NCBI GenBank assembly: GCA_947504115.1
Contig: CANNGH010000004.1
Coordinates: forward strand, 372,001-436,000
Direction: 5' to 3'
Source of the DNA: an uncultured Sedimentitalea sp.
GTDB lineage: Bacteria; Pseudomonadota; Alphaproteobacteria; Rhodobacterales; Rhodobacteraceae
DNA: 64,000 nucleotides
Shown here: one piece after another, positions 25,189-33,432 of the stretch
Layout of the letters: the number at the start of each line of letters is the position of its first letter
Position numbering within the stretch: position 1 is the stretch's first letter
The notes under the pieces: generated by a model
Databases searched by the model: none
What the model was told of the DNA's origin: nothing
What the model saw: only the letters and a program-made list of their open reading frames with translations
Program-made: the position numbers and the translations under genes

Positions 25189-26225
25189 CAATTTTGCCTC
25201 AGAACTCCCTCTATGTCGCGACGAGTCATCCTCGGGCGGCACAGATCCCGCTTTCTGCGCGGCTGTCCACCAGCTGCCGTCGTGGTAAACTCCGTCGAAC
25301 CGTCTTGGTTCACCACGAAGCACTTCTGAGTTCCAGCTTCGTTCTTAGTCCACATCTTGTTAACAACGCCCTTCTCCAAACGCCAGTCTAAACTGTCATC
25401 GACGGCGGCGAGGGCATTAGCCACCGCGAGCGCGGAACTGAATCGAGCGTCAGGATCGGGTTCAAGACACTTGGTGATCACGCGTCGCAACCGCATCGGT
25501 ACGTGCTCATGAAAGGCTTGCCGGTCTGGGAACGTCCCTGCCTGGATCTCTGCCGCCAAGGTGGCCACATCAAGTCCACCGCCTTGGGTGAATCGCGCGA
25601 ACTGGAAATTAAACGCATCGTTGCCAATCGCCATGCGATAAAGGGTAAGGCCGACTTGATAAATGTCGAACCGCAGATCGAATGGTGGTTGTCCTGTCGC
25701 TTCCGGAGGTGCCATACGGATGTATAGTCCATTCGGAACTGCGACTCCCAGATGCACTTGCTTTGCAAGACCGAAGTCTGAAAGCATCGCCTCACCTCTA
25801 TTAGAAAGCAAAATATTGTCAGGCTTTATATCGAAATGAATTAAGCCCTTGCTATGAATGTTGTGCAACCCACTTAACAACTGGCAGCCTAGGCGAATGA
25901 TCTCACGTGTGGTCAGATGGGCGGCTGCCATGATACCCTTGACCGACCCTCTTCTGTAAAATGGCATCGCAATGTAGACGTTATCTGCGTCCTCGCAGGC
26001 ATAGTGAATCTGCACAACATTCTGATGTGCCGTTGCGTAAAGCGACTTTGCTTCATCAAAAAACTCGCTCACGTCGCGTAGTTGTGCTTTGGCTATGGTC
26101 TTCATGACGATTTCAGCGCCAAGTTGGACATCATTGACCACCCAAGTCGTTGAATTCCTACCGTCGGCGCCAATTTCACGGAGCTCCTCGAAGGCCAGTT
26201 CAGCTCTCTTGTAAGGCTTAAGCAT
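25188..26225 (-). CDS. Hanks-type serine/threonine protein kinase (prophage cargo)
   Basis: A 345-aa soluble kinase. Seen: a loose glycine loop (REIGADGRNSTTW, 17-29), ATP lysine K42 (IVMKTI), helix-C glutamate near 58, catalytic loop HFDIKPDN (130-137, with Phe in place of the usual Arg of HRD), DFG at 150-152, and an APPE-type activation-loop end. The last 65 residues after the kinase core (KMWTKNEAGTQKCFVVNQDG) are a basic extension with no membrane segment. The ATG at 26225 overlaps the upstream stop by 8 nt. The bases are clearly AT-richer than the virion genes on both sides, a sign of separate origin. Kinases of this kind occur in phage-defence systems; defence here is inferred. Confidence 0.85.
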   Translation of the reverse strand: MLKPYKRAELAFEELREIGADGRNSTTWVVNDVQLGAEIVMKTIAKAQLRDVSEFFDEAKSLYATAHQNVVQIHYACEDADNVYIAMPFYRRGSVKGIMAAAHLTTREIIRLGCQLLSGLHNIHSKGLIHFDIKPDNILLSNRGEAMLSDFGLAKQVHLGVAVPNGLYIRMAPPEATGQPPFDLRFDIYQVGLTLYRMAIGNDAFNFQFARFTQGGGLDVATLAAEIQAGTFPDRQAFHEHVPMRLRRVITKCLEPDPDARFSSALAVANALAAVDDSLDWRLEKGVVNKMWTKNEAGTQKCFVVNQDGSTEFTTTAAGGQPRRKRDLCRPRMTRRDIEGVLRQN

Positions 26226-26673
26226 TGACCGCCCCCTTTGCGCAAAGGACTGCTTCACGCTCCTCCTTGCTCATTTTGTCCCAATTCTCAATGTTCGGCT
26301 CTTGGTCACCGTCTACCAGTGGTTTGAATTCAGTCCGCGGAAGCCCGAGACGCGACATGATAGATGATACATGACCAATGTAATAAGACTCTAGATCACT
26401 ACTTGCGAAAGACTCCTGAATGACGCCTTCCATTTCGATACGGCCGATGTTCATGCGTTGCGCGCTCGGCTCGGTAGTCCGAATGCCTGCACGATGCACA
26501 CCGTACTCGCGCAAAATATCTAGAAGATTGCTTCGCACGTATTTCAATGCATCAGGCGTATCGAACGCTACTGGTATTAGGATCGCGTCGAGATTAACGA
26601 CTTCGTCATTGTCAGAATCATAGACAGCAAATGTCACAGCGCCGGGTGATACGCGTATACCAATGGTGATCAT
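26218..26673 (-). CDS. RNase H/RuvC-fold-like protein, first gene of kinase cassette
   Basis: A 151-aa protein with no sure family. It opens with TIGIRVSPGAVTFAVYD, the layout of the first strand-loop of RNase H/RuvC folds but with Arg where the catalytic Asp would be. It then has a helix (LKYVRSNLLDILREYGVHRA), an Arg-Ile-Glu segment (GRIEMEGVIQESF) and a final helix EEREAVLCAKGAV, as in RuvC relatives. If the fold is right it is probably not a nuclease and may be a sensor. ATG 26673 is chosen for its GGAG site; ATG 26697 has none. It is coupled to the kinase and is the best candidate for its trigger. Confidence 0.65.
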   Translation of the reverse strand: MITIGIRVSPGAVTFAVYDSDNDEVVNLDAILIPVAFDTPDALKYVRSNLLDILREYGVHRAGIRTTEPSAQRMNIGRIEMEGVIQESFASSDLESYYIGHVSSIMSRLGLPRTEFKPLVDGDQEPNIENWDKMSKEEREAVLCAKGAVNA

Positions 26674-26879
26674 GTAAACTCCGCAATTTTCGACCATTGG
26701 GCGGCATTTTCAGTTATCTTGCAAGCCCTTCTTGACCGAAGGCTCGGTCCAGCAGCCTTCGGGTCCCGGCTCTCCTAGGATAAATGGAGAGCATGCCTTG
26801 CGGGAAGCTCCCTCACAGTAGGACAGACCGCTCAAGACTAAGTCTTGTCCTGCGCCAGTACATCGAGGTGTTAGGTCGC
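26674..26879. promoter_or_regulatory. Cassette/tail junction with three hairpins
   Basis: This 206-bp gap between the minus-strand cassette and the next tail gene is rich in dyads: CCGAAGGCT (26736-26744) with AGCCTTCGG (26754-26762); GCTCTCC (26769-26775) with GGAGAGC (26786-26792); and CAAGACT (26833-26839) with AGTCTTG (26841-26847). It should hold the cassette promoter (reading left) and a barrier or terminator between the two transcription units. Some dyads may be ends of the inserted DNA. Confidence 0.45.
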
Positions 26880-27299
26880 ATGCCCACCCCCCGCGAAACT
26901 ATCCTCACCGTGCTGCACGCGCGGCTCTCGGCGCTGCCCGCCACCGCCCTGCGCGGCGAGGTGCTGCCCGAGCGCATTCCGGCCGAGGGGCTCCTGGTCC
27001 TGCGCGACGGCGAGCCAGGGGAGCCCGAGGTCACGCTCTCGCCGCTACGGTACCACTACCAGCACCGCGCCGAGATCGAGGCGGTCGTGCAGAGCGCCGA
27101 CCGTGATGCGGCCTTCGACACGCTGTGCGCCAGCATCGCTACGGCAATCGCGGCCAACCGCACGCTGGGCGGGCTCTGCGACTGGGTCGAGGCGGAAGCT
27201 CCGCGCCCGGTCGATCTGCCCGTCGAGGGCGCGGCTAGCCTGAAGGCCGCCGTGATCCCGGTGGTGCTGCACTATTCCACGGCCGATCCGCTGGCCTGA
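26880..27299 (+). CDS. Phage tail acyl-carrier/terminator-type protein
   Basis: A 139-aa protein (PRETILTVLHARLSALPATA, then VTLSPLRYHYQHRAEIEAVV) whose length and place before the tail tube gene fit a tail terminator/completion protein. No single family is certain. ATG 26880 has GAGGTG upstream; the frame is open from 26784 but upstream sequence lies in the dyad-rich junction. Confidence 0.7.
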   Translation: MPTPRETILTVLHARLSALPATALRGEVLPERIPAEGLLVLRDGEPGEPEVTLSPLRYHYQHRAEIEAVVQSADRDAAFDTLCASIATAIAANRTLGGLCDWVEAEAPRPVDLPVEGAASLKAAVIPVVLHYSTADPLA

Positions 27300-27323
27300 C
27301 CCCGACAACCCGAGGAGAACACC

Positions 27324-28265
27324 ATGGCACGAGCCCAGGGGGCGCGGGCGCTGATGGCGCTTGCGTTCGAGACGACCTATGGCACGTCGCCCGTGAGCGG
27401 CTTCACAAGGATGCCCTTCGCCAGCACCTCGCTCGGTGCGGAGCAGCCACTCCTCAATTCCGAACTTCTCGGCTACGGCCGCGATCCGTTGGCGCCGATC
27501 AAGGATGCGGTGACCGCCGATGGCGACGTCGTGGTGCCGCTCGACGCCGAGGCCTTCGGTTTCTGGCTGAAGGCGGCCTTCGGCGCGCCGACGACCACGG
27601 GCTTGGAAGCGCCGTACAGCCACGAGTTCCAGTCGGGGTCCTGGACGCTACCCAGCATGTCGATCGAGACTGGCATGCCCGAAGTCCCGCGGTACGCGAT
27701 GTACTCGGGCTGCGTTCTCGACCAGATCACCTGGCAGATGCAGCGCTCGGGTCTGCTGACCGCCACGGCGCGGCTGGTGGCGCAGGGCGAGACGGTGGGC
27801 ACGACCACAAGCGCCGGGACACCCGCCGAGCTGGAGCTGAAGCGCTTCGGCCATTTCAACGGGTCGATCACCCGCAACGGCACCGCCCTCGGCAACGTCG
27901 TCTCGGCCGAGATCACCTATGCCAACACCCTCGACCGGATCGAGACCATCCGCTCGGACGGGCGCATCGACGGGGCGGACCCGTCCATCGCCGCGCTGAC
28001 CGGCCGGATCGAGGTGCGCTTCGCCGACCAGACGCTGGTGACGCAGGCCATCAATGGCGAGGCCTGCGAGATGGAGTTCGCCTACGTCCTGCCCTCGGGC
28101 GAGAGCTTCACCTTCACCGTGCACGCCGTCTACCTGCCGCGTCCGCGCATCGAGATCTCCGGGCCGCAGGGCGTGCAGGCGACCTTCGACTGGCAGGCGG
28201 CGCGCGACAGCGTGGTCGGCCGGATGTGCACCGCCACCCTGATCAACGACGTAGAGGTGTATTGA
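27324..28265 (+). CDS. Major tail tube protein
   Basis: A 313-aa protein with the pattern of phage tail tube proteins (ARALMALAFETTYGTSPVSG at the N-terminus; LKRFGHFNGSITRNGTALGN in the middle; WQAARDSVVGRMCTATLIND at the end). It polymerises around the tape measure to form the tail lumen. The GAGGAG ribosome site lies upstream of ATG 27324. Confidence 0.88.
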   Translation: MARAQGARALMALAFETTYGTSPVSGFTRMPFASTSLGAEQPLLNSELLGYGRDPLAPIKDAVTADGDVVVPLDAEAFGFWLKAAFGAPTTTGLEAPYSHEFQSGSWTLPSMSIETGMPEVPRYAMYSGCVLDQITWQMQRSGLLTATARLVAQGETVGTTTSAGTPAELELKRFGHFNGSITRNGTALGNVVSAEITYANTLDRIETIRSDGRIDGADPSIAALTGRIEVRFADQTLVTQAINGEACEMEFAYVLPSGESFTFTVHAVYLPRPRIEISGPQGVQATFDWQAARDSVVGRMCTATLINDVEVY

Positions 28266-28267
28266 GG

Positions 28268-28705
28268 ATGCTGACGCTCGACCTGACGAACGCGCCACGC
28301 TGGCATGACCTCGCGCCCGGCGTCCGGGTGCAGCTGCGCCCGCTGACCACCGCGCTGATGGTGGCGACCCGCAGCGATCCCGCCGTCGAAGCGGTGCCCG
28401 AGGAGGCATCCGACGAGGAGCGTGCGGTCGCCTTCGCCAAGGCGCTGGCGCGCCGTGCGGTGCTCGCCTGGGAGGGTATCGGCGACGCCGACGGCAATCC
28501 CATCGACCCAAGCCCCGAGGCCATCGACGCGCTGCTCGATGTCTGGCCGATCTTCGAGGCGTTCCAGCTGACCTACGTCTCGAAGGGCCTGCTGCTGGAA
28601 CAGGAAAAAAACGCCTCCGCGCTCTCGCCGAATGGTCCTTCGGCGGGGGCGAGCGATACTGCGAAGCCTGCACGCAAACCTGCCCGGACTGCCCGGCGCG
28701 GCTGA
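28268..28705 (+). CDS. Tail assembly chaperone, short (zero-frame) form
   Basis: A 145-aa protein in the gpG position between tail tube and tape measure. The first 115 residues (DLTNAPRWHDLAPGVRVQLR; LTYVSKGLLLEQEKN) are the ordered part; after the slippery site the zero frame gives only an Ala/Pro/Lys/Arg tail and stops at 28705. As in lambda gpG, most ribosomes should make this form and a minority shift at 28606 to make the long form. The pair chaperones tape-measure protein during tail assembly. Confidence 0.8.
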   Translation: MLTLDLTNAPRWHDLAPGVRVQLRPLTTALMVATRSDPAVEAVPEEASDEERAVAFAKALARRAVLAWEGIGDADGNPIDPSPEAIDALLDVWPIFEAFQLTYVSKGLLLEQEKNASALSPNGPSAGASDTAKPARKPARTARRG

Positions 28706-28932
28706 ACCGTCCGGAAACTCCGGAGGGTTGGCAGGTCTGGGACCTCGTCGGCCGTCTCGGCGGCCAGCTGCGTGTCCTGCCGGGCGCCGTGATCGGCTGG
28801 GACATGTCGGCGGCGCTGGCGCTCGGTGACGCGCTCGGCGTGCCGCCGCTCGTCATGGCCGAACTGCTGCCCGTCATCGAGGCAGTGATGGTCGCGAAGC
28901 TCAACGAACAGATGGATCACTCCCATGGCTGA
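28268..28932 (+). CDS. Tail assembly chaperone, long form made by -1 frameshift
   Basis: The 221-aa predicted product is codons 1-115 of the short form followed by the -1 frame from 28612 to the stop at 28930-28932. The extension has ALAEWSFGGGERYCEACTQ with further cysteines (CPDC), then WQVWDLVGRLGGQLRVLPG and VPPLVMAELLPVIEAVMVAK, clearly protein-like and conserved in style. It has no in-frame start near its beginning, so frameshifting is the only simple way to express it. This equals the gpGT arrangement of lambda. The stop overlaps the tape-measure start (28925). Confidence 0.75.
28606..28612 (+). other. Slippery heptamer A AAA AAC for -1 ribosomal frameshift
   Basis: In the zero frame the codons read GAA AAA AAC, giving the classic A AAA AAC heptamer at codons 113-115 of the chaperone gene. 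A -1 shift moves ribosomes into a 106-codon open frame with family-like content and no start codon of its own. Confidence 0.8.
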
Positions 28933-31339
28933 GAAGAGGGTCAGCGTCCGCCTCGCCGCGGTCGGCGGGCGACAGGTGCGCGCCGAACTGGAAGGCGTGG
29001 GCGAGGCCGGGTCGCGCGGCTTCGGACGGCTGAGCCGGGAGATGGAGGCGGCCAACGCCCGGCTCGCGGCCTTCTCGCGTCGGGTGCGGGTCGCGGCCGC
29101 CGCCGCCGTGGCAGCTGCCGCCGCTGCGGGCGTGGCGATGATCCGCTCCGGGCTGCAGACCGTCGATGCGCAGGCCAAGCTCGCGCAGTCCCTCGGGACG
29201 ACTGTCGCCTCGATCCAGACGCTGGAGCGCGCGGGGGAACTTGCGGGCGTGTCGATGTCCGGCATCGAACAGGCGACCAAGGATCTGACGCGCCGTCTCA
29301 GCCAGGCGGCCGCCGGGACCGGTCCCGCCGCTGACGCGCTGGACCGGCTGGGTCTGTCGGCCACCGAGCTGATCGCTCTGCCGCTGGACCAGCGGGTGGG
29401 CGCGATCAACGCCGCCATCGAGGATTTCGTGCCTGCCGCAGAGCGTGCGGCCGTTGCGGGTCAACTCTTCGGCGAGGAAGGCTCCATCGCCATGTCGCGG
29501 ATCGACACGGCGACGCTGCGCCAGGCGACCGAGGACGTGCTCGCATTCGGTGTCGTGGTCTCCGAGCAGGATGCCGACCAGATCGAGCGCACGAACGACG
29601 CCATTTCCCGGCTCGGGCTGATCTGGCGCGGGCTGTCGAACCAGCTCGCTGTCGCCGCCGCGCCTGCGTTGGAAGCCGTCGCCAACGCCATGGCGGCGGT
29701 GGCCAGTCGGACCGGCCCGCTCGGCATCGCCATTCGCGGCCTCTTCGATAATATCGGCCGCCTGACCACTTACGCCGCGACCTTCGCGGCCTTCCTCGCG
29801 GGACGCTGGGTGGCCGGCATGGCCGCTGCAGCGCTCTCGGTCCGGGGCCTCGCCACGGCGCTGGTCGTCCTGCGGGGCGCGCTGATCCGCACCGGCATCG
29901 GGGCGCTGATCGTCGGCGCGGGTGAGCTTGTCTATCAGTTCACGCGCCTTGTCTCCGGCGCGGGCGGTTTCGGAGAAGCGATGTCGCTCCTGAAGGACCT
30001 CGCCGTCGAGGTCTGGGAGCGGATCAGGATGGGCGCGGCGGCTGCGGGTGCGGCCGCCACGGCGATGTTCTTCGACCTGAAGGCCGATGCCGCGTCGGGC
30101 ATGCAGAGCGCCATCGAGAGCGTCGTGGCTTTTGGCAACACCGCCGTGAACACGTTCGAGGGCGCCTTTGAGGCGATCAAGGCGATCTGGGGCCTGCTGC
30201 CTGCCGCCATCGGCGATCTGGCGTTCCAGGCGGCCAACAGCCTGGTCGATGGTGTCGAAGCGATGCTGAACGGCGTGGTCTCGCGCATCAACGGCTTCAT
30301 CGGCGGCGTCAACCAGGGGCTTGAAGCCCTCGGCTCGGAGCGCCGTATTTCGCTGGTGCCGGACCTCGACCTCGGCGAGATCGAGAACCGCTTCGAGGGC
30401 GCGGCGACGGCGGCGACCACCGCAGCGCAGGCGGCCTTCGACCGGGCCTTCGAGGACAACCCGCTCACCGCGCCCGATCTCGGCCTGACCGAGGCGGCGA
30501 ACCGCGCGCTCGAGTCCGCGAACCTCTACCGTGGCGCAGCACGCGATCTGGCCGAAGGGGCCCGCGCGCCACTGGAAAGCTGGCAGGCCCTGCGCGATGC
30601 CGTGCGCGGCACCGATGAGGCCAGTGCTGATGCGCTGACCGAGGCCACCGACGCGGCCGAACGACTGGAGGCGGCGCTTGGTGAAGCCGGGCGCGCCGCG
30701 ACGGGTGCCGGTGCGGCGGCCGGGGCTGCCGCCGCTGCGGCGGAGCCCGCGACCGAGACAGCCGTCACTGGCTGGCAGGCGATCACGGCAGCGCTGTCGG
30801 ACTACGCCAGCAAGGCCCGCGACATTGGCGGAGATATCGGCCAGAGCCTCGTCGGCGCCTTCCAGTCGGCCGAGAACGCGGTGGGCCAGTTCGTGAAGAC
30901 CGGCAAGCTGAACTTCCGCGACCTGGTCACCTCGCTGCTGGCCGATCTCGCCCAGCTCGCGGCGCGGCGGTTCATCCTCGGGCCGATCGCCAATGCACTC
31001 TCGGGCGTCTTCGCCGGCGCGGGCGGCATCTTCGCCAACGTCCTGCATGCGGGCGGGATGGTCGGCGCGGCCGGACCCTCGCGGATGGTCCCGGCGATGG
31101 CCTTCGCCGCTGCGCCCCGGATGCATGGCGGCGGTATGGCCGGACTTCGCCACGACGAGGTACCCGCGATCCTGCAGCGCGGCGAGCGCGTGCTGTCGCG
31201 CCGCGAGGCGCAAGGCTACGGCGCGGGCGGCGTCAACGTCACCATCATGGCCCGCGACGCCGAGAGCTTCCGGCAGTCCCGCACACAGGTCGCCGCGGAC
31301 ATCGCTCGCGCCGTGTCGCTCGGGCGGAGGGGCATGTGA
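28925..31339 (+). CDS. Tail tape measure protein
   Basis: An 804-aa protein that sets tail length and passes through the membrane at injection. It is helical and Ala-rich with hydrophobic stretches at about 60-75 (AAAAAVAAAAAAGVAMI) and 265-330 (YAATFAAFLAGRWVAGMAAA and following). The C-terminal part has the family segment FRDLVTSLLADLAQLAARR and LHAGGMVG, and ends with GERVLSRREAQGYG. About 100 nm of tail would be expected from this length by the usual rule of thumb. Confidence 0.9.
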   Translation: MAEKRVSVRLAAVGGRQVRAELEGVGEAGSRGFGRLSREMEAANARLAAFSRRVRVAAAAAVAAAAAAGVAMIRSGLQTVDAQAKLAQSLGTTVASIQTLERAGELAGVSMSGIEQATKDLTRRLSQAAAGTGPAADALDRLGLSATELIALPLDQRVGAINAAIEDFVPAAERAAVAGQLFGEEGSIAMSRIDTATLRQATEDVLAFGVVVSEQDADQIERTNDAISRLGLIWRGLSNQLAVAAAPALEAVANAMAAVASRTGPLGIAIRGLFDNIGRLTTYAATFAAFLAGRWVAGMAAAALSVRGLATALVVLRGALIRTGIGALIVGAGELVYQFTRLVSGAGGFGEAMSLLKDLAVEVWERIRMGAAAAGAAATAMFFDLKADAASGMQSAIESVVAFGNTAVNTFEGAFEAIKAIWGLLPAAIGDLAFQAANSLVDGVEAMLNGVVSRINGFIGGVNQGLEALGSERRISLVPDLDLGEIENRFEGAATAATTAAQAAFDRAFEDNPLTAPDLGLTEAANRALESANLYRGAARDLAEGARAPLESWQALRDAVRGTDEASADALTEATDAAERLEAALGEAGRAATGAGAAAGAAAAAAEPATETAVTGWQAITAALSDYASKARDIGGDIGQSLVGAFQSAENAVGQFVKTGKLNFRDLVTSLLADLAQLAARRFILGPIANALSGVFAGAGGIFANVLHAGGMVGAAGPSRMVPAMAFAAAPRMHGGGMAGLRHDEVPAILQRGERVLSRREAQGYGAGGVNVTIMARDAESFRQSRTQVAADIARAVSLGRRGM

Positions 31340-31965
31340 TGGCGTTTCACGAGGTCCGGTTTCCCGACAACATCAGCCGCGGCGCACGGGGCGGGCCCGA
31401 GCGGCGCACGCAGATCGTCGAGCTCGCCTCGGGCGACGAGGAGCGCAACGCCAGCTGGGCGAACAGCCGCCGCCGCTACGACGTCGCCTACGGCATCCGC
31501 CGCGCGGACGATCTGGCCGCCGTCGTCGCCTTCTTCGAGGCGCGGAACGGTCGTTTGCATGGGTTTCGCTTCAAAGACTGGGGCGACCACAAGTCCTGCC
31601 TGCCTTCGGGCACGCCATCGCCCGCCGATCAGTCGATCGGCACCGGCGACGGCGCGATGACCGCCTTCCAGCTGGTCAAGCGCTACGCCTCCGGGGCGCA
31701 ATCCTGGACGCGCGCCATCGCCAAGCCGGTGGCAGGCAGCGTCCGCATCGCGCTGTCGAGCGTCGAGCAGCCCTCCGGCTGGTCGGTCGACACCACCACC
31801 GGCATCGTCACCTTCAGCGCCGCGCCGGGCGCTGGCGTCGCCATCACCGCGGGCTTCGAGTTCGACGTGCCGGTCCGCTTCGACACCGACGTGCTCGACG
31901 TGACGCTCGACCTCGAGCGGCTCGGCTCGATCACCTCCATTCCGCTTCTGGAGATCCGGCGATGA
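31339..31965 (+). CDS. DUF2460 distal tail protein (GTA Orfg12-like)
   Basis: A 208-aa protein matching DUF2460 (FHEVRFPDNISRGARGGPER; ADDLAAVVAFFEARNGRLHG; GFRFKDWGDH), the distal tail component shared with gene transfer agents. ATG 31339 overlaps the tape-measure stop. In GTAs the next gene is DUF2163; here a lysis cassette intervenes and DUF2163 comes at 33782. Confidence 0.9.
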   Translation: MAFHEVRFPDNISRGARGGPERRTQIVELASGDEERNASWANSRRRYDVAYGIRRADDLAAVVAFFEARNGRLHGFRFKDWGDHKSCLPSGTPSPADQSIGTGDGAMTAFQLVKRYASGAQSWTRAIAKPVAGSVRIALSSVEQPSGWSVDTTTGIVTFSAAPGAGVAITAGFEFDVPVRFDTDVLDVTLDLERLGSITSIPLLEIRR

Positions 31966-32312
31966 ACGACACCGGCAGCTTCGTTGCGGCCGTGCTGCGC
32001 GAGCTCGCAGCCTCGACCGCCGTGATCCTCGCTGCCTGGGGCGCGCTCGGCGGCGCCACCAACGCGCTGACCACGAAGATGCGGCTGCGCGATGCGCTGC
32101 GGCACATCCTGCTCGGCGGGCTGATCGCGGCCGGGATGGGCAGCCTCTCCATGGCCGTGATCACCGCCTGGCTCAGCCTTCCGCCCGAAGCGATCCCCGC
32201 GGGCGGCGCTGCCGGGTCGGCCGCCTATCTCGTGGGAGTCTTCGGGCCGGCCTTCATCGAGATGCTGCTCGCCCGCCTGCGCCGCGCCAATGAAGGCGGC
32301 GGCGATGAATGA
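31962..32312 (+). CDS. Putative holin, three membrane segments
   Basis: A 116-aa membrane protein with hydrophobic stretches at about 15-35 (ASTAVILAAWGALGGA), 48-68 (ILLGGLIAAGMGSLSMAVIT) and 80-100 (GAAGSAAYLVGVFGPAFIEM) and a charged C-terminus. Size, topology and the endolysin gene downstream fit a class I holin that opens the inner membrane at lysis. It overlaps the DUF2460 stop by 4 nt. Confidence 0.7.
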   Translation: MNDTGSFVAAVLRELAASTAVILAAWGALGGATNALTTKMRLRDALRHILLGGLIAAGMGSLSMAVITAWLSLPPEAIPAGGAAGSAAYLVGVFGPAFIEMLLARLRRANEGGGDE

Positions 32313-32436
32313 ACTTCTCCGCCTCGCGCGCGCCCTCCGCTGCGAACCCACCGACCCCCGGCAGGCCTTCCGCCACCGCTTGGCGGTAGGCCTCGCCGTC
32401 GCGGCTCTGATCCTGATCCTCTCGCTCCTCCGGTAA
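32305..32436 (+). CDS. 43-aa single-span membrane protein in the lysis cassette
   Basis: A short gene: a basic N-terminal half (LLRLARALRCEPTDP) and one C-terminal membrane segment (LAVGLAVAALILILSLL). It overlaps the holin gene by 8 nt and lies 4 nt before the endolysin. It may be an antiholin or second holin. The small size lowers confidence. Confidence 0.6.
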   Translation: MNELLRLARALRCEPTDPRQAFRHRLAVGLAVAALILILSLLR

Positions 32437-32440
32437 TCCC

Positions 32441-33103
32441 ATGCACATGACCGACCGGGGCCTTCTGGCCCTCGTCCGGCACGAAGGACTCGTGCCCGGG
32501 CCCTATCTCGATGTGAAACAGGTCTGGACCTTCGGCATCGGCCACACCACCGCGGCCGGGCCGCCCCATCCGGCCACCATGCCGCGCGGCATGCCCGCCG
32601 ATCTTGATGCCGGGATCCGCGAGGCGTTTCGGGTCTTCCGCGCCGACCTCGCGCGCTACGAGACAGCCGTCCTGCGTGCCGTGAAGGTGCCGCTGGCACC
32701 GCACGAGTTCGATGCGCTGGTTTCGTTCCACTACAACACCGGCGGCATCGCCAAGGCTGCTCTTTCCCGACATCTCAATGACGGCAATCGCGTTGCAGCC
32801 GCCGACGCGTTTCTGAACTGGCGGCGACCGGCCTCGGTCATCCCGCGCCGGGAGGCGGAGCGCGACCTGTTCCGGCATGGCCGCTATCCCGGCGGCACGA
32901 TCCCGGTCTGGTCCGTGGATCGCACGGGCCGGGTGGACTTCTCGCGACCGGTCCGTCGCCTGACCGAGGATGGGGCTCTGGCCTTGGCTCGCGGGCCGTC
33001 GCCGCTGCCAAAGCCACTGGTCTTCGAACCTGCACCCGACGCGCCGACCGGCTGGCTCACCCGGCCGACCGCCTTCTTCTCCACCCTGCTCCGGAGGACC
33101 TGA
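32441..33103 (+). CDS. GH24 endolysin (T4-lysozyme-type muramidase)
   Basis: A 220-aa enzyme that cuts the glycan backbone of peptidoglycan. The GH24 triad E-8-D-5-T is present as E15 (RHEG), D24 (YLD) and T30 (WTFGIGHT), followed by FDALVSFHYNTGGIAKAAL and the GGxRRR-like NWRRPASVIPRREAERDLF. It lacks a signal peptide, so it depends on the holin. The last 60 residues are a Pro-rich extension. Confidence 0.9.
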   Translation: MHMTDRGLLALVRHEGLVPGPYLDVKQVWTFGIGHTTAAGPPHPATMPRGMPADLDAGIREAFRVFRADLARYETAVLRAVKVPLAPHEFDALVSFHYNTGGIAKAALSRHLNDGNRVAAADAFLNWRRPASVIPRREAERDLFRHGRYPGGTIPVWSVDRTGRVDFSRPVRRLTEDGALALARGPSPLPKPLVFEPAPDAPTGWLTRPTAFFSTLLRRT

Positions 33104-33107
33104 TCCT

Positions 33108-33338
33108 ATGCGCTACGTTCGCCCCAACTCGCTCACCTGGTGGGCGGGACTTCTCGCCATGCTTACCGGCATCGCCGCTCTCGCGCTCCCAGCGACCGGG
33201 CCGCTCGGCGAGCTGTCCCGTCTCGTCGCGGTGCTCGCCGGCTCTGGCGATGCCTCGCCCGCGGGGCTCATGTTCATCGGTCTGGGCCTGATCGGTCTGC
33301 GCGACCGGATCGAGCGTGGGTTCCGCGGCGATGCTTGA
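33108..33338 (+). CDS. Small membrane protein in the lysis cassette
   Basis: A 76-aa protein with two hydrophobic stretches (WWAGLLAMLTGIAALAL and AGLMFIGLGLIGL). A good GGAGGA site lies upstream. It is followed by another tiny membrane ORF with an 8-nt overlap. Its role is unknown; a lysis accessory is likely from context. Confidence 0.65.
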   Translation: MRYVRPNSLTWWAGLLAMLTGIAALALPATGPLGELSRLVAVLAGSGDASPAGLMFIGLGLIGLRDRIERGFRGDA

Positions 33339-33432
33339 GTTCCTCGCGGGTCTGGTTGTGGGCGGCTTCCTCGGCGTCTTCGTCGCAGCCCTCTGCGTCG
33401 CCGCCGCGCGCGGGGATCGAGACGATGGCTGA
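33331..33432 (+). CDS. 33-aa membrane peptide between lysis genes
   Basis: A short open frame starting at 33331: MLEFLAGLVVGGFLGVFVA then a polar tail. It overlaps the previous gene and the Rz-like gene by 8 nt each. The glycine-rich membrane segment and tight overlaps favour a real peptide, but it is at the limit of what can be called. Confidence 0.45.
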   Translation: MLEFLAGLVVGGFLGVFVAALCVAAARGDRDDG

